Positions 8,525-15,725 of a DNA stretch of 64,000 bases are shown in pieces (position 1 is the stretch's first letter; each line of letters begins with the position of its first letter). Source of the stretch: Pilimelia columellifera (GTDB taxonomy: Bacteria; Actinomycetota; Actinomycetes; Mycobacteriales; Micromonosporaceae). A program made the translations under genes and the position numbers. The notes below the pieces were generated by a model. The model saw only the letters and a program-made list of their open reading frames with translations, searched no databases and was not told the origin of the DNA. The stretch covers positions 372,001 to 436,000 of the forward strand of contig NZ_BAAARY010000001.1 of NCBI RefSeq assembly GCF_039532605.1, given 5' to 3'.

Positions 8525-9729
8525 CGCGGCGCCTCCCCTGGCGTCAACGGCAACGGCAACAGCGGAACGGTGTCCCCGGCCCGGCCGGTGGCGCCACCGG
8601 CGATAACGGCGAACCCCACCGCCGATGACAGCCCGCGCAGCATCGCCGAGCCGACGTGCCGCAGCGGCCACGCCACCGGCCCGTCCACGCGGACCAGCGA
8701 AAGGTGGGTGTCCCCGCCGCGTCCGGGGATCGGCTCGCCCAGCGTGACCTCGCCCAGTGGCGGCGGCGGTCCGCCGCGCAGCCCCGCCAGCAGCGGCGCC
8801 ACCAGAGTCAGCAGCGCGATAATCGCCGACTGTGGATTACCGGGCAGCCCGGCGACGAACCTGGCCCGCCCGTCCGGTCCGGACACGCTGGCCAGCAGCA
8901 TCGGGTATCCGGGGCGGACCGCGACGGTGTCGACCAGGTAGGTGGCGCCGAGCCGACGCAGCGCCGGGTGCAGGTGGTCGACCGGCCCGTGCATCGTCCC
9001 GCCGGTGGTGCAGACGAGATCGGCTTCGCCCAGGGCGTCGCGAACGGCTGCGACATGGGCGTCGAGGGTGTCGCGGATGGGTGGCGGCGCGGTGGTGGGG
9101 TCGGCGCCGAGCCGGCGGAGCCAGGACGGCAGCGCTGGACCCAGGGCGTCCCGGATCCGGCCGTCGCGTGCTGGGCCTTCGGTGAGCAGCTCGTCGCCGA
9201 AGACACGGACGGCGACGCGGGGCCGCGGCCGGGCGGAGAGGGTGTCGTGTCCGGCGGCGGCGGCCAGGCCGATGAGGGCCGGCGTGACGTTCGCCCCCGC
9301 GGGCGCGAGCTGGTCGCCGAGGGTCGCCTCGTCGCCCGGGACGCGCCACTCGCGGGCGGGTCGTGGGTCTCCGGTGACGCGCCCGTCCGGGTCGCGGTGT
9401 GACTCCTCGGTCCGCAGGATCGCCTCGGTCCCGGCCGGGACCATCGCGCCGGTCGCGATCTCCACGGCGACGCCCGCCCCGTCAACGGGCAGCGGCGGCG
9501 CCACGGTCCCGGCGAGCACCCGACCGACGACCCGCCACGGGCCTGGCCCGCGGACCGCCCAACCGTCGACGTTGGAGGTGGCGAAGGCCGGAAGATCGGT
9601 CCCGGCGCGTAGCGGATCGGCGAGGACGAGCCCGTCGGCGTCGTGGATGGGGACGGCCTCCGCCGCGCCACGGGCCGTAACCCCGGCCCGGTGGGCGAGG
9701 TCGCGCGCGCCGGTCCAGTCGACGCTCAC
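8521..9729 (-). CDS. moeA: molybdopterin molybdotransferase MoeA
   Basis: This 402-aa MoeA transfers molybdate onto adenylylated molybdopterin to give Mo-molybdopterin. Visible family motifs are LPAFATSNVDGWAVR near residue 50, an EIATGAMVPAGTEAI stretch, the CTTGGTMHGPVDHLHPAL motif of the MogA-like domain, and FVAGLPGNPQSA. The length is typical for the family. It sits between mog and moaE with 4-base overlaps on both sides, which indicates an operon with translational coupling. The C-terminal beta domain is present but rather short. Confidence 0.93.
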   Translation of the reverse strand: MSVDWTGARDLAHRAGVTARGAAEAVPIHDADGLVLADPLRAGTDLPAFATSNVDGWAVRGPGPWRVVGRVLAGTVAPPLPVDGAGVAVEIATGAMVPAGTEAILRTEESHRDPDGRVTGDPRPAREWRVPGDEATLGDQLAPAGANVTPALIGLAAAAGHDTLSARPRPRVAVRVFGDELLTEGPARDGRIRDALGPALPSWLRRLGADPTTAPPPIRDTLDAHVAAVRDALGEADLVCTTGGTMHGPVDHLHPALRRLGATYLVDTVAVRPGYPMLLASVSGPDGRARFVAGLPGNPQSAIIALLTLVAPLLAGLRGGPPPPLGEVTLGEPIPGRGGDTHLSLVRVDGPVAWPLRHVGSAMLRGLSSAVGFAVIAGGATGRAGDTVPLLPLPLTPGEAPR

Positions 9730-10232
9730 CGGGGCTCCTCCGCGTTCGGTGTGGGGTGGTCGCCGCCGCGCAGCTGGTCGACAGCGTGACCGAGCAGCGG
9801 TCCGAGGACGGCAAGGCCGTCGCGGACGCCGCCGGTCGACCCCGGCAGGTTCACCACGAGCGTACGGCCGGCCACGCCCGCGATGCCCCGGGACAGCGCC
9901 GCGGTGGGGACGCTCGCCCGACTGTGGGCGCGAATCGCCTCCGCGATGCCGGGCAGCTCCCGGTCGAGGACGGCGCGGGTCGCCTCCGGGGTGCGGTCGC
10001 TGGGAGAGATGCCGGTGCCGCCGGTGGTGACGACGAGGTCGAAACCGTCGGCGACGGCGGTCCGCAGCGCCTCGGCGACCGGCTCACCGTCCCCGACGAC
10101 GACTGGCGCGTCGACCTCGCAACCCAGCCGGGCGAGTCCGGCGGCCAGCAGGGGACCACTGCGGTCCTGGTAGACCCCGGCGGCGGCCCGATCGGAGGCG
10201 ACGATCACCCGCGCTCGCACGGGCGCTCCCAC
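9726..10232 (-). CDS. mog: molybdopterin adenylyltransferase-like protein (MoaB/Mog)
   Basis: This 168-aa MoaB/Mog family protein binds molybdopterin and adenylylates it before metal insertion by MoeA. Motifs seen are VIVASDRAAAG near the N-terminus, VTTGGTGISPSDRTPEA (the molybdopterin-binding loop) and NLPGSTGGVRDGL. The gene overlaps moaC upstream by 28 bases and moeA downstream by 4 bases. Whether to call it MoaB or MogA cannot be settled from sequence alone; actinobacterial copies in this position are usually annotated MoaB/Mog. Confidence 0.9.
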   Translation of the reverse strand: MGAPVRARVIVASDRAAAGVYQDRSGPLLAAGLARLGCEVDAPVVVGDGEPVAEALRTAVADGFDLVVTTGGTGISPSDRTPEATRAVLDRELPGIAEAIRAHSRASVPTAALSRGIAGVAGRTLVVNLPGSTGGVRDGLAVLGPLLGHAVDQLRGGDHPTPNAEEPR

Positions 10233-10729
10233 AGTCCGGTCTTGCCGCCTTCCTTGAGCAGCACCCGCACCCGGTCGAGCGTCGCCGCCGGGTCGACCGC
10301 CTTGACCATGTCGATGAGGGCGAGCCCGGCGGTGGCCACTGCGGTGAGGGCCTCCATCTCGACGCCGGTGCGGTCGGCTGTCCTGGTGGTGGCGGTGATC
10401 TCGACGGTGTCGTCGGTGAGGGCGAGGTCGACGGCGACGCCGTGCAGCGCGATCGGGTGGCAGAGGGGGATCAGGTCCGGGGTGCGCTTGGCGCCCATGA
10501 TTCCGGCCAACCGGGCGACGGCCAGGGCGTCGCCCTTGGGTAGCCCGTCGCGGCGCAGCAGGGCGATCACCGCGGCGGTGGTGCGCACCTGGCCGGCGGC
10601 GACGGCGCGGCGGGCCGAGACGGCCTTTCCGGCGACGTCGACCATATGCGCGGCGCCGCTGGAATCGGTGTGGGTGAGGTGTTCGCCCCGCGCGCTGTCC
10701 GGTTCATTCGTCACGTCTTCACTCGTCAC
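10205..10729 (-). CDS. moaC: cyclic pyranopterin monophosphate synthase MoaC
   Basis: This 174-aa MoaC performs the second step in making cyclic pyranopterin monophosphate from the MoaA product. Characteristic stretches are GAAHMVDVAGKAVSAR, AGIMGAKRTPDLIPLCHPI (conserved active-site segment), TGVEMEALTAVATAGLALIDMVKAVDP and LLKEGGKTG. It is the first gene of the moaC-mog-moeA-moaE operon; no moaA is found in the window. The start is GTG 10729, or GTG 10714, which has GAGTGAAG ahead of it; neither ribosome-binding site is strong. Confidence 0.92.
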   Translation of the reverse strand: MTSEDVTNEPDSARGEHLTHTDSSGAAHMVDVAGKAVSARRAVAAGQVRTTAAVIALLRRDGLPKGDALAVARLAGIMGAKRTPDLIPLCHPIALHGVAVDLALTDDTVEITATTRTADRTGVEMEALTAVATAGLALIDMVKAVDPAATLDRVRVLLKEGGKTGLWERPCERG

Positions 10730-11079
10730 GTCGTGATCATACGTACCGGGGCACTGGCGACAGTTCTATGCGACAACGCGTCGTGAACGAGCGGTGACCA
10801 GGCGCCCACAAGCCGCGGACGCCCAGGCCACAGCCCAGGAGCTGGGGCCGGGCGGAGGCGTTGTCGGGGTTCCTCTCGCGGACGCGATGGGACCATCTAT
10901 TGATTACAGGGCGCCATTAGTCGGTAGTCTTATGTAGACAATTTATGACAGATCATGCCGGCTTTATCGGAATCTGTATAAATGGACATTTATCGGTACC
11001 CAACGGACCGATCGCCCACTAACGTTCTCCTCGTTGCGAAACAAGGACTTTCCCTTAGCCGCTAACTTGGAGGATTATC
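10730..11079. other. divergent intergenic region with an AT-rich core
   Basis: This region separates moaC (minus) from the GGDEF-EAL gene (plus). Bases ~10895-11000 are clearly richer in A+T than the surroundings (for example the runs around 10925-10950 and 10972-10994), as expected for promoters. I could not assign -35/-10 elements with confidence, and I recognise no known riboswitch. A strong ribosome-binding site at ~11068-11075 serves the short ORF that follows. Confidence 0.4.
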
Positions 11080-11103
11080 ATGCGTGGTATTGACTGGGAC
11101 TGA
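11080..11103 (+). CDS. seven-codon upstream ORF (possible leader peptide)
   Basis: An ATG at 11080 is preceded by CTTGGAGGATTATC, one of the best ribosome-binding sites in the window, yet its frame encodes only MRGIDWD before TGA. The stop lies 5 bases before the TTG that opens the GGDEF-EAL frame. This suggests a leader ORF with reinitiation or translational coupling, although a chance occurrence is possible. The peptide has no run of one amino acid that would indicate classical attenuation. Confidence 0.4.
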   Translation: MRGIDWD

Positions 11104-11108
11104 GCCCG

Positions 11109-13685
11109 TTGGCTCCCCGCAAAGGAATCTCAATTCCCCGACGAGACACAACCCCTCGGAGCCCGGGCGAGAACGTGACGAGATCGAAAGACGAGGCGAC
11201 CGACCGGCAGTTACACAGGCTGGTCGGGCTCGTCGCCCTGCTGGCAGTCGTCGTGCTGGGCGACCTCACCCGCCAGTTCGTCAGTCGAGACGTTCACCCA
11301 CCGTCACCAGCGCTCCTGGCCGCGCTGGTCCTGATTGCGGTTGTGGCGCGCCTAGCGAGCGTACGGGTCCGCCTGCGGACGACCCATTTCTCCATCAACT
11401 GGAGTCTTGCCGCCTGTGTTCTCGCACTCAGCACGACGTCGGTGCCGTGGGCAGTAATGACGGCCACGGCCGGTATCCTGATCGCATATGTGGCGCTGCG
11501 CCGAAAACCAATTCAGATTCTCTTTGCCGCGTCCAAAGCTGTCGTCGGAACGGCGGCCGGCGGCGCGGTTCTCACCGCTTTCGGAATGCATGCCCCAACA
11601 GATCCTCCGCTCGACAACATCGGCGCTGTCATTGCCGCCTACTTCGCTACCGAGATCGTCGACGAACTACTGGGGAACCCCGTTGTAGCACGGGCGAACC
11701 GAACCCCGGTATGGCAGTTGTTCGTGTCCTATTGGGACGTCCGCGCGATGTCCCTGGCCGCACGATTCGCCATGGTGATGCTCAGCCTGGCGATCATCAC
11801 ATTCAATAGCGCGCTGCTGTTGTCGCTGCCGCCGCTGGCGTTCAGCCTGCATTTGTGGAATGCGCAGCGTATGCGCGCTCGCGCGGAGAGTGAGACCTGG
11901 CAGCGGCTCGCGTCAGCCACCGAAGGCATCAACGACGTCGACCTCGATCGGGTGCTGCGGCTGGGGGTGACCCGGGCCGCTGAGCTGTTCTCAGCCGAAC
12001 AGGTCGACATCGAGATCCAGCTTCGCGACGCGGCCCGGCTGGTTCGCGGCGACGGCGCCGGAATCATCGTCGACGGTGCAGCGCTGAGCGCCGCGGACGG
12101 ACTTCCGCACGCCATCGCGGTCGCGCTCAAGGGCAACGACGACACCACCCGCCTGGGGGAGCTACGGCTGCGGTTCCGGGGTGAGGTGAAGCTGTCCGAG
12201 CGTGAGCAGTACACGCTGCGCACGTTCGCGTCGGCGCTGTCGACCGCGCTCCGTAACGCGGCCGCGTACACCGAGCTGGAACGGATCGCCGCCGAGCACG
12301 CGCACGCCGCCGCCCACGACGCGCTGACCGGTCTCACCAACCGCCGTGCGCTGCTGGACCAGGGCGGCACGATGCTCGCCCGCCGCTCGGAGCACGGCGT
12401 CATGGCGCTGCTGCTCATCGACCTCAACCACTTCAAGGAGATCAACGACACCCTCGGCCACGCCGCCGGCGACCTCGTGATCATCGCGGCTGCCCACCGG
12501 CTGCTCGCCGCCGCCGGCCCCGACGACCTCGTGGCCCGGCTCGGCGGGGACGAGTTCGCCGTCCTGCTCACCGGCCTGCCCGCGCCCGCCGTCGCCAGCC
12601 ACCGCGCCGAGGCGCTGCTGGCCGCGCTGCATCATCCGGTGGACATCGAGGGGATGCGGGTCGGCATGGAGGCCAGCGGGGGCGTCGCCGTCGCCACCGG
12701 CACCAGCGGCATGGTCGAGCTGCTGCGCCGCGCGGACGTCGCCATGTACCAGGCGAAGCGGGCCGGCGAACGGGTCGCCGTCTACACCCGGCGCCGCGAC
12801 TCCGTCGAGGTGGGTCGGCGAACGCGCGACGGCGAACGCGTCACCACGACGCTGGACCGACCGTTCGCGGTGAGCTTCCAACCCATTGTCGACCTGGCGA
12901 CCGGCGAGGTCATCGCCGCCGAGGCGCTGGCGCGGTGGCGGGACGGCGCCCGGCGCCCGGACGATCCCCAGGCGATGCTCGAGGCCGTGGACCGGGGCAG
13001 TCTCCTGCCGGAGATGCGTGCGGCGGTGCTCGACCTCGCGCTGCTGTCGGCGGCGAACTGGCGGGACGCCGGCTTCGACATCCCGGTGGCGGTCAACATC
13101 GCCCCGCACAGCCTGCTCGACGCCCGCTTCCCGGAACTGGTGCTGTCCCGGATCGCCTGCCACGAGCTGTCCCCGGACCGGCTCATCCTGGAGTTGACCG
13201 AGGCCCTGGCCACGACGCAGCTCGAGGTTGTCGGCGGGGTGCTGCGCACCCTGCGCACGGCGGGCGTCCGGCTGGCGTTGGACGACTTCGGCGACGGCGC
13301 GGCGTCGCTGTCGATGCTGTCGCAGCTGCCGGTGCACCAGATCAAGATCGCGCCGGAGTTCGTGCACCGGGTCAGCTCGTCTGACGAGGCCAAGGCGGTG
13401 GTCCGGTCCAGCGTCGAGCTGGGCCGCAGCCTCAACGTGGCCATCATGGCCGAGGGCATCGAGACGGAGCGCCAGCGCCGCGACCTGTGGGAGCTGGGCT
13501 GCGCCGCCGGACAGGGCCAGCTGTTCGGTCGCCCGATGCCGGCCAGCCGGCTGCTCGGCGCCCTGCACCGTGGCTGCGCCGGACGCCCGGGCGCGTTGGC
13601 CGAGCCGCTCCACAACGAGGGGTCGGTGGTCCGTATCCCGACCGCACGCCGCGCCAGCCCCCGCGGCGACCGTCTGCCACACTGA
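11109..13685 (+). CDS. membrane GGDEF-EAL protein (c-di-GMP synthesis/hydrolysis)
   Basis: This 858-aa protein (counted from TTG 11109) makes and/or degrades cyclic di-GMP. The N-terminal ~240 residues hold several hydrophobic segments forming a membrane sensor module, then a GAF-like linker, a GGDEF domain (DALTGLTNRRALL, intact RLGGDEFAVLL at ~478) and an EAL domain (EAL at ~604, LELTEAL, DDFGDGAASL, AEGIETE, GQGQLFGRPMP). Both active-site signatures look intact. The RxxD inhibitory site ahead of GGDEF has Gly instead of Arg, so product inhibition may be lost. GTG 11175, with GGGCGAGAAC ahead of it, is an alternative start giving 836 aa. No partner gene is adjacent. Confidence 0.9.
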   Translation: MAPRKGISIPRRDTTPRSPGENVTRSKDEATDRQLHRLVGLVALLAVVVLGDLTRQFVSRDVHPPSPALLAALVLIAVVARLASVRVRLRTTHFSINWSLAACVLALSTTSVPWAVMTATAGILIAYVALRRKPIQILFAASKAVVGTAAGGAVLTAFGMHAPTDPPLDNIGAVIAAYFATEIVDELLGNPVVARANRTPVWQLFVSYWDVRAMSLAARFAMVMLSLAIITFNSALLLSLPPLAFSLHLWNAQRMRARAESETWQRLASATEGINDVDLDRVLRLGVTRAAELFSAEQVDIEIQLRDAARLVRGDGAGIIVDGAALSAADGLPHAIAVALKGNDDTTRLGELRLRFRGEVKLSEREQYTLRTFASALSTALRNAAAYTELERIAAEHAHAAAHDALTGLTNRRALLDQGGTMLARRSEHGVMALLLIDLNHFKEINDTLGHAAGDLVIIAAAHRLLAAAGPDDLVARLGGDEFAVLLTGLPAPAVASHRAEALLAALHHPVDIEGMRVGMEASGGVAVATGTSGMVELLRRADVAMYQAKRAGERVAVYTRRRDSVEVGRRTRDGERVTTTLDRPFAVSFQPIVDLATGEVIAAEALARWRDGARRPDDPQAMLEAVDRGSLLPEMRAAVLDLALLSAANWRDAGFDIPVAVNIAPHSLLDARFPELVLSRIACHELSPDRLILELTEALATTQLEVVGGVLRTLRTAGVRLALDDFGDGAASLSMLSQLPVHQIKIAPEFVHRVSSSDEAKAVVRSSVELGRSLNVAIMAEGIETERQRRDLWELGCAAGQGQLFGRPMPASRLLGALHRGCAGRPGALAEPLHNEGSVVRIPTARRASPRGDRLPH

Positions 13686-13690
13686 CCGGC

Positions 13691-14965
13691 GTGATCCGCA
13701 GTGGCTGGTGGCGCCGCGTCGACCGGGCCGGAGGCGGCCTGTGGGCTGACCTGTCGCTGTACGGGGCGGGCGCGGTCTTCGCCCTGGTCACCGCGGCGGC
13801 GTCCACCCTCGCTCCGCACCAGGCGTGGGGCCGGATAGCGGCCCCGGTGTACGCGGTCGCCGCAGCGTGCGTGGTGGTCCAACTGGCCAGGCGCGGACCA
13901 TGGTCCGCGCCGCCGGCCCGGGCGGCGCTGGCGGCGTTGACCTGGATCGGCACGACGCTGGTCCCGCTGGTGGCGCAGGCGGTTCAGCGGTCGGCGGGGA
14001 ACCCGGCCCGGGCCCAGGAGGAGGTCCCGGTCGTCGAGGACGGTGGCCGCCGCCTCGTCGAGACCGGGACGCCGTACCTGTCCCAGGACGTCATCGCGGG
14101 CCTCCCGCCGGTCGAGTGGCTGGTCAGCTACCTGCCGTACCAACCGGGAATGGCGCTGTTCGGACTGCCGCGCGCCGTGGCCGGCGACCTCTGGTGGAGC
14201 GATGCCCGGATCTCGTTCCTGCTGGTCACCGCCATCGCGGTCGGCGCCGCGCTGTGGCTGCTACGGGAGGCGCCCGCCACGACGCTGGTCCGGGCCGGTC
14301 AGGCGGTGGCGGCGTTGCCGATCTGCGCGCTGACCCTGGCCACCGGCGGCGATGACCTTCCGGTGCTGGGACTGTGTCTGCTGGCCATGGCGCTGCTGGC
14401 CACCGGTCGGGTGACGGCCGCCGGGCTGGCGATCGGGGTGGCCGGGTCGCTGAAGCTGCTGGCAGCGCCGGTGATCGTGGTGCTGGCGGTCACCGTCATG
14501 GCGCGCCACCGGGCCCGGCTCTGGCGGTTCCTCGCCGGCGCGGTGCTCCTACCCGCTTTCGTCATCGTGCCCGCGCTGGTCGTCGATGCCGGCGCCCTGG
14601 TCGACAACGTGATCCGCTTCCCGTCCGGCGACGGTCTGGTCACCAGCCCGGCCCGCTCGCCGCTGCCCGGGCACCTCATCGCCAGCGCTGTCCCGGGGGG
14701 TCGGGCGCTCGCCGTCGCGGCCCTGGGCGTCGCCGCCGTGTCCATCGCGGCGCTGCTGTGGCGGCGGCCGCCGCGGGACGCCGCGCAGGCGGCGGCCGTC
14801 TGCGCCTGGGGGCTGCTCGCGGCGATCGTGCTGATGCCGGCGACCCGCTTCGGCTACCTGCTCTATCCGGCCGTCCTGGCGTTGTGGGTTCCGGCCCTGG
14901 CCGGGGCGGCCTGTCGCGTGACGCCGCCCGGAGGGCGGCCCGCCTCGGCGGCACTGGCGCGATGA
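13691..14965 (+). CDS. GT87-like (DUF2029) integral membrane protein
   Basis: This 424-aa polytopic protein has about ten hydrophobic segments and an extracytoplasmic stretch after the second or third segment (ETGTPYLSQD...PVEWLVSYLPYQPG) typical of GT-C fold alpha-mannosyltransferases of the GT87/DUF2029 type. Such enzymes use polyprenyl-phosphate sugars to build envelope lipoglycans. The substrate is unknown. GTG 13691 is 6 bases after the previous stop; the ORF upstream of it is a shadow of the GGDEF-EAL gene. Its stop overlaps the crcB start by 4 bases. Confidence 0.75.
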   Translation: MIRSGWWRRVDRAGGGLWADLSLYGAGAVFALVTAAASTLAPHQAWGRIAAPVYAVAAACVVVQLARRGPWSAPPARAALAALTWIGTTLVPLVAQAVQRSAGNPARAQEEVPVVEDGGRRLVETGTPYLSQDVIAGLPPVEWLVSYLPYQPGMALFGLPRAVAGDLWWSDARISFLLVTAIAVGAALWLLREAPATTLVRAGQAVAALPICALTLATGGDDLPVLGLCLLAMALLATGRVTAAGLAIGVAGSLKLLAAPVIVVLAVTVMARHRARLWRFLAGAVLLPAFVIVPALVVDAGALVDNVIRFPSGDGLVTSPARSPLPGHLIASAVPGGRALAVAALGVAAVSIAALLWRRPPRDAAQAAAVCAWGLLAAIVLMPATRFGYLLYPAVLALWVPALAGAACRVTPPGGRPASAALAR

Positions 14966-15348
14966 CGCGTCCGCCGCTGGCGCTGGTCGTGGCTGTCGCC
15001 GCCGGCGGCGCGGTCGGCGCGTTGGCCCGTTACGGCGTTTCGGTGGCGGCGCCGGGTCCGTGGGGCACTCTCGGTGTCAACGTGGCCGGTTGCCTGGCGA
15101 TCGGTGGGCTGCTCCAGTGGCTCGCCGACCATCCGACGTCGTCGTGGTCGCACCGTCTCGCCCGGCCCGCGCTGGGCGTCGGGCTGCTCGGCGGCTTCAC
15201 CACCTTCTCCACCTACGCGGTGGAGTCGGTGGCGCTGGCCCGGTCCGGGCAGGCGCCGGCGGCGGTGGCGCATCTGCTGGGCACCGCGGTGGCCGCGGTG
15301 GTGGCGGTCTGGGCGGGCGCGGCGCTGGCCAGGGCGGGGCGGCCGTGA
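14962..15348 (+). CDS. crcB: fluoride channel CrcB/Fluc, subunit 1
   Basis: This 128-aa, four-helix Fluc-type fluoride exporter has the conserved GGAVGALARYG, WGTLGVNVAGC and GGFTTFSTYAVES motifs (the Asn and the Phe/Ser/Thr motif line the pore). In Gram-positive bacteria Fluc channels are often encoded as two homologous genes forming a heterodimer, and the second copy follows at once with a GTGA overlap. No fluoride riboswitch is visible; the gene is coupled to the upstream membrane protein through an ATGA overlap. Confidence 0.93.
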   Translation: MTRPPLALVVAVAAGGAVGALARYGVSVAAPGPWGTLGVNVAGCLAIGGLLQWLADHPTSSWSHRLARPALGVGLLGGFTTFSTYAVESVALARSGQAPAAVAHLLGTAVAAVVAVWAGAALARAGRP

Positions 15349-15701
15349 CGTTCATGCTGGTGGCGCTGGGCGGGGCGGTCGGGGCGACGGTCCGCTATCT
15401 GGTCGACCAATGGCTACAGGCCGACCGGCCGGTCTGGCTGCCGTGGGGGACGCTGACGGTGAACGTCGCCGGCTCTGGCGTGCTGGGCGCGCTCAGCGGA
15501 GTCAGCGCCGCCAGGCCGGGCTGGGTCTGGCCGCTGGTCGCGGTCGGTTGGTGCGGAGCGCTCACCACATACTCGACATTCGGGTTCGAGACGTTGCGCC
15601 TGGCCAGACAGGGACGGCTGCTGGCCGCGGTGGCGAACGTGACGCTCAGCCTGGTTCTCGGCGTCAGCGCGGCCGCCGTGGGCTGGTTCCTGGCTTCCTG
15701 A
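15345..15701 (+). CDS. crcB: fluoride channel CrcB/Fluc, subunit 2
   Basis: This 118-aa partner of the preceding CrcB has motifs GGAVGATVRYLVDQ, WGTLTVNVAGSG and CGALTTYSTFGFE, which differ from copy 1 at the pore motif (ALTTYSTF versus GFTTFSTY), as in known two-gene Fluc pairs. The start is GTG 15345 overlapping the previous stop; ATG 15354 is an alternative. It converges on dnaB with 24 bases between the stops and no obvious terminator. Confidence 0.92.
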   Translation: MTFMLVALGGAVGATVRYLVDQWLQADRPVWLPWGTLTVNVAGSGVLGALSGVSAARPGWVWPLVAVGWCGALTTYSTFGFETLRLARQGRLLAAVANVTLSLVLGVSAAAVGWFLAS

Positions 15702-15725
15702 CTTCGGCGACGGGGAGTTCCCGAA

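Noticed and set aside
10741..11079. Known riboswitch (e.g. c-di-GMP class) ahead of the GGDEF-EAL gene
   Set aside because: I could not find the conserved GEMM core or another recognisable aptamer; only AT-rich sequence is evident.
14900..14965. Fluoride riboswitch ahead of crcB
   Set aside because: crcB is translationally coupled to the upstream gene by an ATGA overlap and no riboswitch-like leader is present.
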